A stretch of 6,463 bases of DNA from Giesbergeria sp. (GCA_030690515.1 JAUYGP010000735.1:1-6463); one strand, 5' to 3'. Numbered from the stretch's first letter, positions 1 to 5,577 are shown. Notes: generated by a model not told the origin, from the sequence alone. Program-made: numbers and translations.

Positions 1-36
1 TCCAGGCTGGCGTCGCTCTTTTATGTCGACGCAGGC

Positions 37-975
37 TCAGTCATTGCTTTCCAAAGGCGTGGGCGCAACCAGTGCTTTTTGCAAGGCCAATGCATGGTCG
101 TACAAGGCGTTGCGCGGTGCCCCTGTAATGGCGGCGGCGAGGCGTACCGCAGACTTCAAAGGGACTTCTTCCAACAGGAGGCGAAGGATGCGCAGGCTGT
201 CGGTGTCATCGGTGGCTACTGTGGTTGGGTGCACCAGCACCACAAATTCACCACGGGCACGGTGAGGTTCAGCTTGTAGCCAAGCGGCGAGTGCGCTTGC
301 AGGCAGAGTAGAAATCTCTTCGAATTGTTTGGTGAGTTCTCGCGCCAAGGTCACAGGCCGTTCCTCCAGCGCGGCAAGAGCATTCGCTAGTTCGTGGATG
401 CGGTGTGGCGCTTCCAGTAGCACAATGCCACGGGGTTCGTGTCGGAGGCGCTGTAGGCAGGCATTGCGCTCCGTTGCCTTGGTAGGCAAAAATCCAAAGA
501 AAACAAAACCGTTATCCCCATTGGGGATCATCCCGCACGCACTGATGGCTGTCGTGATGCTGCTGGGGCCGGGCAGCGGCACCACGCGGAGATGTGCAGC
601 ACGAGCCGCCGCAACCAGACGTGCCCCAGGATCGCTCACGCCTGGAGTCCCAGCGTCGCTTACATAGGCGACACGTTCACCTTGTTGCATGCGTGCCACT
701 ACTGCCTGCGCAGATTCGGCCTCGTTATGCTGGTGAACGGCGAGAAATTGGCTTCTCTCCTTGTCAATGCCATAGGTGCGCAGCATGCCCTGGGTGTGTC
801 GCGTATCCTCACAGGCCAGGGTGTCCGCCAACTGCAGCACATGAAGCGCGCGCAGTGTAATGTCTGCCAGGTTGCCGATGGGGGTCGCGACGACATACAA
901 GGTCGCTTGCGGATAGTGCTGCTCTGAGGCCGCGTCGCGGGCGGCGCCTAAGGCTGATGCGAAAGATGCGCTCAA
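37..975 (-). CDS. rsmI: 16S rRNA (cytidine-1402-2'-O)-methyltransferase RsmI
   Basis: A 312-residue SAM-dependent methyltransferase of the tetrapyrrole-methylase fold. The family methylates the ribose of C1402 in 16S rRNA, in the P site of the small subunit. Visible family blocks are VATPIGNLADIT (29–40), EDTRHT (56–61), VSDAGTP (105–111), VPLPGPSS (132–139), the APHR segment (189–192), ARELTKQFEE (211–220), GEFVVLV (242–248) and the C-terminal PLKSAVRLAA...NALYDHAL region. Length is slightly above the E. coli protein because of about 26 residues before the conserved core. The start is TTG at 973–975: the frame is closed by a TAG at 1012–1014, no ATG or GTG lies between, and an AAGGA sits 6 nt upstream. 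The only other candidate is a TTG at codon 27. It is divergent from yraN with essentially no gap. Function is secure by motif; the start is moderately secure. Confidence 0.96.
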   Translation of the reverse strand: MSASFASALGAARDAASEQHYPQATLYVVATPIGNLADITLRALHVLQLADTLACEDTRHTQGMLRTYGIDKERSQFLAVHQHNEAESAQAVVARMQQGERVAYVSDAGTPGVSDPGARLVAAARAAHLRVVPLPGPSSITTAISACGMIPNGDNGFVFFGFLPTKATERNACLQRLRHEPRGIVLLEAPHRIHELANALAALEERPVTLARELTKQFEEISTLPASALAAWLQAEPHRARGEFVVLVHPTTVATDDTDSLRILRLLLEEVPLKSAVRLAAAITGAPRNALYDHALALQKALVAPTPLESND

Positions 976-1361
976 TGGATTTCCTTGACAAGATATTTGC
1001 TGGTAAGACGACTACGCGTGCGCAGGGCGACGCCGCTGAAGATTTGGCATGGGCCCACCTACAGGCAGCGGGGCTGCGGCTGATAGCTCGCAATTATCGA
1101 ACGCCCGGGCGCGGGGGCGGTGAAATCGATCTGATTGTGCAGGAACCGGATGGAACAGTGGTCTTCGTTGAGGTTCGCAGGCGCTCCAGTCAATCCTATG
1201 GTGGAGCCGGGGCAAGTATCGCCGCGACCAAACAGAGACGCATCATCTTAGCGGCGCGGCACTATCTCATGCGGTGGGGGGCTCCGCCGCCATGCCGTTT
1301 TGACGTGGTTCTGGTCGAGAATTCGGTCCAGTGGATCAAGGCCGCATTTGATGCAGCCTGA
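975..1361 (+). CDS. yraN: YraN family (UPF0102) nuclease-fold protein
   Basis: A small soluble protein, 128 residues from the ATG at 975. The UPF0102/YraN family has a restriction-endonuclease-like fold of Holliday-junction-resolvase type, but its role is not settled. Family blocks, numbered from ATG 975, are RAQGDAAEDLAWAHL (N-terminal helix with Glu), ARNYRTPGRGGGEIDLI (core, E50 and D52) and VVFVEVRRR (E66). They are followed by KQRRIILAARHYL and the terminal RFDVVLV strand. The usual E-V-K of the nuclease motif reads E-V-R here. ATGs also occur at 957 and 966. I chose 975 because the protein then begins MDFLDKIF, as I recall for relatives, and because the only AAGG is 3 nt from the 957 ATG, too close to serve it. 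Its first base is also the last base of the rsmI start codon. In E. coli the gene lies just before diaA and dolP, as it does here. Confidence 0.9.
   Translation: MDFLDKIFAGKTTTRAQGDAAEDLAWAHLQAAGLRLIARNYRTPGRGGGEIDLIVQEPDGTVVFVEVRRRSSQSYGGAGASIAATKQRRIILAARHYLMRWGAPPPCRFDVVLVENSVQWIKAAFDAA
982..986 (-). promoter_or_regulatory. Shine-Dalgarno AAGGA deciding the TTG start of rsmI
   Basis: On the minus strand AAGGA stands 6 nt before the TTG at 973–975. It supports this non-standard start codon over the later in-frame TTG at codon 27. The site lies inside the opposite-strand yraN coding sequence, over its first codons. Confidence 0.6.
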
Positions 1362-1388
1362 GTACCCGCTTGTTGAACACAGAGTACC
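1360..1388 (+). repeat. Two 7-bp direct repeats GAGTACC, 22 bp apart
   Basis: GAGTACC occurs at 1360–1366, overlapping the yraN stop codon, and again at 1382–1388. The start-to-start distance is 22 bp, about two helical turns. The pair flanks a weak -35-like TTGAAC. It could be an operator pair for the diaA–dolP promoter, but a 7-bp match in a short gap may be chance. Confidence 0.25.
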
Positions 1389-1400
1389 GATTGCTACAAA
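1373..1400 (+). promoter_or_regulatory. Weak candidate sigma-70 promoter for diaA–dolP
   Basis: The 99-bp stretch between yraN and diaA (1362–1460) holds no gene and looks more AT-rich than its flanks. The best pair I see is TTGAAC (1373–1378) and TACAAA (1395–1400) with a 16-bp spacer, each matching four of six consensus positions. A lone TATCAT at 1419–1424 resembles a -10 but has no -35 at proper distance. No good Shine-Dalgarno precedes the diaA ATG. Confidence 0.25.
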
Positions 1401-1460
1401 ATTCATAACACGCACGGGTATCATCCACGTTCTGGAAACAGCACGACTATCCTACGGCCC

Positions 1461-2060
1461 ATGCTAGAGCAACGCATACAGCAGCACTTTATCGAGAGCG
1501 CTGATCTGAAATATCAGTCCGCACAGACCCTGGCGCGGCCCATTGCCGATGCCGTCCAGGCACTCCTGGCCTGCATTACCAGCGGGGGGAAGGTACTGGC
1601 CTGCGGCAGCGGTGCATCGGCCCCTCATGCGCAGCAATTTGCAGCGTATTGCGTGACAGGGTTTGAGCGGGAGCGGCCAGAATTTGCAGCCATTGCGTTA
1701 TGTGCAGACGGAGCGCTGCTGACCGCAGCAGTAGCCAGCTCTGACAAGCCACCGCAGCTCTTTGCACGCCAAGTGCGCGCCTTGGGGCAGGCGGGGGACC
1801 TCCTGCTTGTGCTGAGCACCACTGCGACGGACTCCAGCGTGCTAGCCGCAGTGCATGCGGCGCATGAGAGGGATATGACGGTGGTGGCGCTGACAGGCGG
1901 CACCGGTGGGGAGCTGGCTGGGGTGGTACGGGAGACCGATGTGCTGATTTGCGTCCCACACGATCGCGCAGCGCGTGTGCGTGAGGTGCACACCCTGGTG
2001 CTTAACTGCCTGTGCGACGGCATGGATGCCCAATTGTTTGGTGAACAGGAGATTTCGTGA
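1461..2060 (+). CDS. diaA: SIS-domain protein, DiaA-like (DnaA initiator-associating)
   Basis: A 199-residue single-SIS-domain cytoplasmic protein. E. coli DiaA is a tetramer that binds DnaA and promotes timely initiation at oriC; the related GmhA isomerises sedoheptulose 7-phosphate. This protein follows DiaA closely: FERERP near 68–73, a FARQVRALGQAGDLLL segment (101–116), RDMTVVALTGGTGGELAG (137–154), and a final REVHTLVLNCLCD (174–186) matching DiaA's EMHMLTVNCLCD. Isomerase residues are missing. The HFAEE segment of GmhA is QFAAY here (59–63), and the phosphate loop STSGNS is STTATD (119–124). The His of EVH (177) remains. Isomerase activity is therefore unlikely, despite the phosphoheptose isomerase label such proteins often receive. 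It overlaps dolP by one base and is probably cotranscribed with it. The start is the first ATG of the frame's conserved region but has only a poor ribosome binding site. Confidence 0.9.
   Translation: MLEQRIQQHFIESADLKYQSAQTLARPIADAVQALLACITSGGKVLACGSGASAPHAQQFAAYCVTGFERERPEFAAIALCADGALLTAAVASSDKPPQLFARQVRALGQAGDLLLVLSTTATDSSVLAAVHAAHERDMTVVALTGGTGGELAGVVRETDVLICVPHDRAARVREVHTLVLNCLCDGMDAQLFGEQEIS
2047..2051 (+). promoter_or_regulatory. Shine-Dalgarno AGGAG for dolP, inside diaA
   Basis: AGGAG lies 8 nt before the ATG at 2060 and only 5 nt before the in-frame GTG at 2057, so it favours the ATG. That ATG shares its A with the diaA TGA stop (2058–2060), giving TGATG, a typical translational-coupling junction. 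Confidence 0.65.
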
Positions 2061-2737
2061 TGACGACTCGTATGAATCGCACTTTATGTGCGTTGATGGC
2101 TGCCACAGCGCTGGTTGCCGGTGTGGCAGGCTGCGCGACGCCTGTGGTTCTGGGCGGTGCAGCCCTTGGCGGCATGATGGCGATTGACCGGCGGACCGCC
2201 GGAACTCAGATCGAGGATGAAACCATCGAACTGCGATCGTCCAACCGCATCCATGGTGCCTATGGTGACAAGGTCCACGTCAATGTCACAAGTTACAACC
2301 GCCAGGTGCTCGTCACGGGAGAAGTCGGTACGGCCGAGGCGCGCCAAGAGATTGAAAAGATCGTCGCAGGTGTAGAAAACGTCCGTTCTGTGGTGAATGA
2401 ACTGGCGGTCATGCCCAGTACCTCCCTGGGGCAGCGTTCGAATGACACGTTCATCACTGGGAAGATGCGCGCCAGCCTGGTTGATGCGAAGGACCTGTCG
2501 GCCAACAGTTTCAAGGTGGTCACAGAGCGAAATGCGGTGTATCTGATGGGATTGGTAACGCAGCGTGAGGCCGCACGCGCCACATCGATTGCCCGTGGCG
2601 TCACCGGGGTCAGCAAGGTGGTCCGGGTTTTTGAATATCTGACGGATGCCGATCTGGCGCGCATGACAGCTTCGAAGCCCGCACCGGTGACCCAGGACAA
2701 CGGCGAAGCGAGTGCAGCGCCCCGCAGTGCCCCCTGA
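2060..2737 (+). CDS. dolP: DolP/YraP family outer-membrane lipoprotein with two BON domains
   Basis: A 225-residue predicted lipoprotein. The N-terminus has a basic, hydrophobic signal ending in the lipobox VAGC, with lipidated Cys25. Ala follows the Cys, which fits Lol sorting to the outer membrane. Two BON domains follow, roughly 51–119 and 128–194. The second contains SNDTFITGKMRASL and NAVYLMGLVTQREA, very close to E. coli DolP (SNDTWITTKVRSQLL and GEVFLMGLVTEREA). E. coli DolP binds anionic phospholipid, localises to the division site, and supports outer-membrane integrity and the BAM complex. The protein is longer than E. coli's 191 residues because of a polar Ala/Pro/Ser-rich tail of about 30 residues. 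An in-frame GTG at 2057 would add one residue, but Shine-Dalgarno spacing favours 2060. It is coupled to diaA and convergent with the downstream dehydrogenase. Confidence 0.93.
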   Translation: MTTRMNRTLCALMAATALVAGVAGCATPVVLGGAALGGMMAIDRRTAGTQIEDETIELRSSNRIHGAYGDKVHVNVTSYNRQVLVTGEVGTAEARQEIEKIVAGVENVRSVVNELAVMPSTSLGQRSNDTFITGKMRASLVDAKDLSANSFKVVTERNAVYLMGLVTQREAARATSIARGVTGVSKVVRVFEYLTDADLARMTASKPAPVTQDNGEASAAPRSAP

Positions 2738-2753
2738 AGCGGGGTCTCCGAAG

Positions 2754-2777
2754 TGGGCTGCGGTGGTTCTCAGCCCA
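2754..2777. terminator. 7-bp inverted repeat at the dolP/dehydrogenase convergence
   Basis: TGGGCTG (2754–2760) pairs with CAGCCCA (2771–2777) across a 10-nt loop, in the 32-bp gap between two convergent genes and over the dehydrogenase stop codon. Its place suits a bidirectional terminator, but neither strand shows a T-tract after the stem. It is at best a weak or Rho-assisted stop. Confidence 0.3.
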
Positions 2778-3684
2778 GACGTTTGATCAAACTAGACGTA
2801 TCCCAGCGTTGGCCACCCATATGCTGCACGTCGCCATAGAACTGATCCACCAGTGCAGTTACGGGCAGCCGCGCACCGTTGCGGTGGGCCTCGTCCAGCA
2901 CCAGTCCTAAATCCTTGCGCATCCAGTCCACGGCAAAACCAAAGTCAAACTGCCCAGCCACCATTGTCTTGCCGCGGTTGTCGAGCTGCCAGCTCTGTGC
3001 TGCGCCCTTGCCAATAACGTCCAGCACCAAATTCATGTCCAGCCCGGCACGCTGACCAAAGGCGACGGCCTCTGAGAGGCCTTGCACCAGCCCGGCAATG
3101 CAGATCTGGTTCACCATTTTGGTCAACTGCCCTGCACCTGAATCCCCCAAGCGAGTGAAGGCGCGGGAGAACGCCATCCCCACTGGCTGCACCTTATCGA
3201 ACGCCGCAGCATCACCACCGCACATGACGGTGAGTAAGCCATTTTGGGCGCCAGCCTGACCGCCGGAAACCGGCGCATCGACGAATTGCAGACCCAGGGT
3301 GCGAGCCGCACCGAACAACTCCCGCGCCACCTGGGCTGACGCTGTGGTGTGGTCTACAAAAATGGCACCAGGCTCCATTCCAGCAAAAGCGCCGTCGGCA
3401 CCCAGTACCACAGAGCGCAGGTCATCGTCGTTCCCAACACAGCAAAAAACGATCTCAGCGCCCTGCGCGGCCAGGCGTGGCGTGGGGCCGTGCCGTGGGG
3501 CGTTGGTACGGACGTATTCACTGCACCAAGCCAGTGCTTTGGACTCGGTGCGGTTGTACACCGTCACCTGATGGCCCGCCAATGCCAGATGCGCAGCCAT
3601 GGGATAGCCCATCACGCCCAGCCCCAGAAAGGCAACTTTGCGGGAAACGATGGGCTCGTAGGTGCGGGAATTGGTGCTGGGCAT
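2770..3684 (-). CDS. NAD(P)-dependent beta-hydroxyacid dehydrogenase (HIBADH/GlxR family)
   Basis: A 304-residue cytoplasmic oxidoreductase of the 3-hydroxyisobutyrate / tartronate-semialdehyde / 6-phosphogluconate dehydrogenase superfamily. The Rossmann motif is GLGVMG (21–26). The strand that follows ends TVYNRT (41–46), where Asn-Arg suggests NADP(H) preference. DHTTAS (111–116) and the substrate signature DAPVSGGQAGAQNG (136–149) follow. The catalytic lysine is probably K189 in GQLTKMVNQ, with N192 after it, and a conserved MRKDLG lies at 255–260. Length is near the family norm with about 14 extra N-terminal residues. The ATG at 3684 is preceded by AAGGA at 9 nt. Motifs do not fix the substrate, so hydroxyisobutyrate, tartronate semialdehyde and succinic semialdehyde-type reductases all remain possible, and I give no symbol. 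It lies just past the pilU terminator in the same direction, so it is probably not part of the pilus operon. Confidence 0.92.
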   Translation of the reverse strand: MPSTNSRTYEPIVSRKVAFLGLGVMGYPMAAHLALAGHQVTVYNRTESKALAWCSEYVRTNAPRHGPTPRLAAQGAEIVFCCVGNDDDLRSVVLGADGAFAGMEPGAIFVDHTTASAQVARELFGAARTLGLQFVDAPVSGGQAGAQNGLLTVMCGGDAAAFDKVQPVGMAFSRAFTRLGDSGAGQLTKMVNQICIAGLVQGLSEAVAFGQRAGLDMNLVLDVIGKGAAQSWQLDNRGKTMVAGQFDFGFAVDWMRKDLGLVLDEAHRNGARLPVTALVDQFYGDVQHMGGQRWDTSSLIKRLG

Positions 3685-3693
3685 GGTGTTCAG

Positions 3694-3698
3694 TCCTT
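3694..3698 (-). promoter_or_regulatory. Shine-Dalgarno AAGGA of the dehydrogenase
   Basis: AAGGA lies 9 nt before the ATG at 3682–3684. It sits only a few bases after the T-run of the preceding terminator. Any separate promoter for this gene must therefore overlap the terminator, the G-run block or the 3' end of pilU. I see no convincing promoter there. Confidence 0.5.
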
Positions 3699-3703
3699 GA
3701 ATG

Positions 3704-3728
3704 AAAAAAGCCCGCGGCGGGCGCGGGC
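3704..3728 (-). terminator. Rho-independent terminator of the pilT–pilU operon
   Basis: On the minus strand a perfect 7-bp stem GCCCGCG/CGCGGGC (3722–3728 with 3710–3716) closes a 5-nt loop and is followed at once by six T residues (3704–3709). It lies 26 nt after the pilU stop codon and before the dehydrogenase start. The opposite strand has no T-run, so the stop acts on leftward transcription. Confidence 0.88.
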
Positions 3729-3753
3729 CGGGAGGAGGGTGGTGGGTGCAGGG
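3719..3753 (+). other. Six GGG runs: potential G-quadruplex, C-rich transcript
   Basis: The + strand carries GGG at 3719, 3725, 3730, 3737, 3744 and 3751, with gaps of 3, 2, 4, 4 and 4 nt. This satisfies the usual four-run, loop 1–7 quadruplex pattern several times over. The G strand is the template for the pilus operon transcript. The RNA is correspondingly C-rich and G-poor just after the pilU stop, resembling a Rho loading site. The block runs into the terminator stem. The pattern is seen directly; folding or function is inference. Confidence 0.5.
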
Positions 3754-3754
3754 T

Positions 3755-4891
3755 TCAGACGATCACGAAATGCTCGGTGCCCGAGGCCAGGTCGGTCGAC
3801 TTGCCACGTTGGCTGCTGAGTTTGATCTGCAGGCGCAGGTCGTTGAGCGAGTCGGCATTGCGCAAGGCATCTTCGTAGGTGATCACATTGGACTCAAACA
3901 GATCGAAAAGGGCCTGATCGAAGGTCTGCATGCCCAGGTTGCGGCTCTTCTTCATGATCTCCTTGATCTCAGCCACATCGCCCTTGAAGATCAGGTCGGA
4001 AATCAGCGGCGTATTCAGCATGATCTCCACGGCCGCTGCGCGGCCCTTGCCATCTTGCTTGGGGATAAGGCGCTGGGACACGAGCGCACGCAAGTTGAGA
4101 GAGAGGTCCATCAGCAGCTGTGCACGACGCTCTTCCGGGAAGAAGTTGATCACACGGTCGAGGGCCTGGTTGGCACTGTTGGCGTGCAAGGTAGCCAGGC
4201 AAAGGTGACCGGTTTCCGAGAAAGCAATGGCATGCTCCATCGTCTCGCGGTCACGGATTTCGCCCATCAGAATGACGTCGGGCGCCTGGCGCAACGTGTT
4301 TTTCAGGGCTGCTTCCCAGCTGTCGGTATCGAGCCCTACTTCGCGCTGCGTCACTACGCAGTTTTTGTGAGGGTGGACGAACTCGACAGGATCTTCGACA
4401 GTGATGATATGGCCAAAAGAATTCTCGTTGCGCCAGTCCACCATGGCCGCCAGCGTGGTCGATTTCCCCGAGCCTGTGGCGCCCACCAGGATACACAGGC
4501 CGCGCTTGGCCATGGTGACTTCCTTGAGCACCTGCGGCACACCCAGGCCATCAATGGTCGGCAGGATCAGTGGAATCACCCGCAGAACCATGCCCACGCG
4601 GCCTTGTTGAATGAAGGCATTCACACGGAAACGACCGATACCCGAAGGCGAGATGGCGAAGTTGCACTCCTTGGTGCGCTCGAACTCGGCGGCTTGCTTG
4701 TCGCTCATGATGGAGCGGGCCAGCGTCAGGGTGTGATTGGGGGACAGCGGCTGAGGCGACACCTTGGCGATGGCCCCATCGACCTTGATCGCCGGTGGGA
4801 AATCGGCCGTGATAAATAGGTCACTGCCGTTGCGGCCGACCAGCAACTTGAGCAAGTCGTTGATGAATTTACTGGCCTGATCGCGTTCCAT
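3755..4891 (-). CDS. pilU: Type IV pilus retraction ATPase PilU
   Basis: A 378-residue hexameric secretion-type ATPase acting at the cytoplasmic face of the type IVa pilus machine. In characterised systems PilU supports retraction force but depends on PilT. The N-terminal PAS-like part carries GSDLFIT (22–28) and ECNFAISPSGIGRFRVNAF (75–93). Walker A is GATGSGKST (137–145), the Asp-box region ITVEDPVEFVH (163–173), Walker B ILMGEIRDRETM (207–218) and the His box TGHLCLATLHA (227–237). QREVGLDTDSWEAALKNTLRQAPD and a later MQTFDQALFDL are typical of PilU. The PilT AIRNLIRE element is replaced by PLISDLIFKG, which separates it from PilT. The C-terminal tail after 360 is polar and variable. The ATG at 4891 has GGAGG at 7 nt. 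It is last in the operon, 39 bp after the cyclic-nucleotide-binding gene, and followed by a terminator. Confidence 0.97.
   Translation of the reverse strand: MERDQASKFINDLLKLLVGRNGSDLFITADFPPAIKVDGAIAKVSPQPLSPNHTLTLARSIMSDKQAAEFERTKECNFAISPSGIGRFRVNAFIQQGRVGMVLRVIPLILPTIDGLGVPQVLKEVTMAKRGLCILVGATGSGKSTTLAAMVDWRNENSFGHIITVEDPVEFVHPHKNCVVTQREVGLDTDSWEAALKNTLRQAPDVILMGEIRDRETMEHAIAFSETGHLCLATLHANSANQALDRVINFFPEERRAQLLMDLSLNLRALVSQRLIPKQDGKGRAAAVEIMLNTPLISDLIFKGDVAEIKEIMKKSRNLGMQTFDQALFDLFESNVITYEDALRNADSLNDLRLQIKLSSQRGKSTDLASGTEHFVIV
4440..4459. repeat. 20-bp exact match shared with pilT (copy in pilU)
   Basis: This stretch is identical to 6233–6252 and encodes the residues after the Walker A lysine (STTLAAMV) in pilU. 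It reflects common ancestry and similar codon choice of the two ATPase genes, not a mobile repeat. It is a direct repeat about 1.8 kb apart that could allow rare recombination. Confidence 0.8.
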
Positions 4892-4898
4892 GTCAATT

Positions 4899-4903
4899 CC
4901 TCC
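4899..4903 (-). promoter_or_regulatory. Strong Shine-Dalgarno GGAGG of pilU
   Basis: GGAGG within GGGAGGA stands 7 nt before the pilU ATG. It suggests pilU is translated by fresh initiation at a good rate and does not depend on coupling to the gene 39 bp upstream. Confidence 0.75.
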
Positions 4904-4930
4904 CGCACGTAGCGTCTGCGCGCCGGTGCA

Positions 4931-5563
4931 TCATTTCTGGTTCTCGCTCAAACGTGCGCTGACCACCCGCAGGCGCAGCGACAGCTTGCGTGCCAGCAAA
5001 GCCACCAGGCTGGCGGCAAGTTGTGGATCTTTGTCCATCATGTCGTCCATGGCATCGGCGCTGAGTACGGCGACCTCGCAGTCGGTCAGCGTGGTGCAGG
5101 CCGAAAAGCGGATACCGCTGTCAAGCAGCGACATTTCGCCCAAAATGTCCCCGGGACGGGTTTCTGCCAGACGCAATTGCTCTCCCCAGGGCTGCACGCG
5201 GTCTACGGCGATGGTGCCGGTCAGCAGCACGATCATGAAGTTGCCGTATTCGTCCTGGCGGATCACGTCGCGGTTGGGCGATACCTGGGCAAATTCGAAG
5301 AAACGCTCCATGCGCTTGACCGCATCCTGGTCGAGGTGGGCCATGTACTTGTCCTTGGCCCACAATGCCTGCAGCAGCTTGCCCCCGCGGCTGACGGGCA
5401 TGCGTTTGGCGCCGACCTCAACGGCACGGGCCTCCCAAGGGACCAACATTGTCGATTCCACGCCCTGGTTGGCGAACGCGGTGGAAAAGAAGACAGAGTC
5501 CTGGTGGTCCTGTGGCTTGTTGTTGCGCGTCGTCATGCGCAAAAGACCAAGAATGCCTTTCAT
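4931..5563 (-). CDS. Stand-alone cyclic-nucleotide-binding-domain protein in the pil operon
   Basis: A 210-residue soluble protein with one cNMP-binding fold at about 75–195. Visible blocks are FMIVLLTGTIAV (109–120), a beta-barrel strand, and RPGDILGEMSLLDSGIRFSA (136–155), the phosphate-binding cassette with G142, E143 and R152. TDCEVAVLSADAMDDMM and a C-terminal helix ALLARKLSLRLR follow. The chain ends soon after that helix, so there is no Crp/Fnr helix-turn-helix and it should not be a DNA-binding regulator. The first 70 residues are unrecognised, polar and without a membrane segment. R152 falls where PKA-type cassettes have the phosphate-contact Arg, but the next residue is Phe. Lying between pilT and pilU, it may sense cAMP, c-di-GMP or another nucleotide and act on the retraction motors. 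That role and the ligand are inference. The ATG at 5563 has GGAG at 6 nt. Confidence 0.9.
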   Translation of the reverse strand: MKGILGLLRMTTRNNKPQDHQDSVFFSTAFANQGVESTMLVPWEARAVEVGAKRMPVSRGGKLLQALWAKDKYMAHLDQDAVKRMERFFEFAQVSPNRDVIRQDEYGNFMIVLLTGTIAVDRVQPWGEQLRLAETRPGDILGEMSLLDSGIRFSACTTLTDCEVAVLSADAMDDMMDKDPQLAASLVALLARKLSLRLRVVSARLSENQK

Positions 5564-5569
5564 GGGGTG

Positions 5570-5573
5570 CTCC
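5570..5573 (-). promoter_or_regulatory. Shine-Dalgarno GGAG of the cyclic-nucleotide-binding gene
   Basis: GGAG lies 6 nt before the ATG at 5561–5563 and 4 nt after a strong GC hairpin. Ribosome access here could be influenced by that structure. Confidence 0.6.
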
Positions 5574-5577
5574 AGTG

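Noticed and set aside
1..36. Possible gene fragment at the left edge
   Set aside because: The 36 bp downstream of rsmI are too short, and no motif, terminator stem or start with a ribosome binding site is visible.
1461..2060. Phosphoheptose isomerase (GmhA) identity
   Set aside because: Catalytic Glu, His61-equivalent and phosphate-loop residues are substituted, while the C-terminal wording and gene order match DiaA.
3701..4819. A 372-codon open frame on the + strand opposite pilU
   Set aside because: It is exactly antisense to a well-conserved ATPase. Its translation has no recognisable motif, and it is explained by the codon bias of the GC-rich pilU.
4931..5563. Crp/Fnr transcription factor identity
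   Set aside because: The chain ends right after the nucleotide-binding domain helix, leaving no room for a winged helix-turn-helix.
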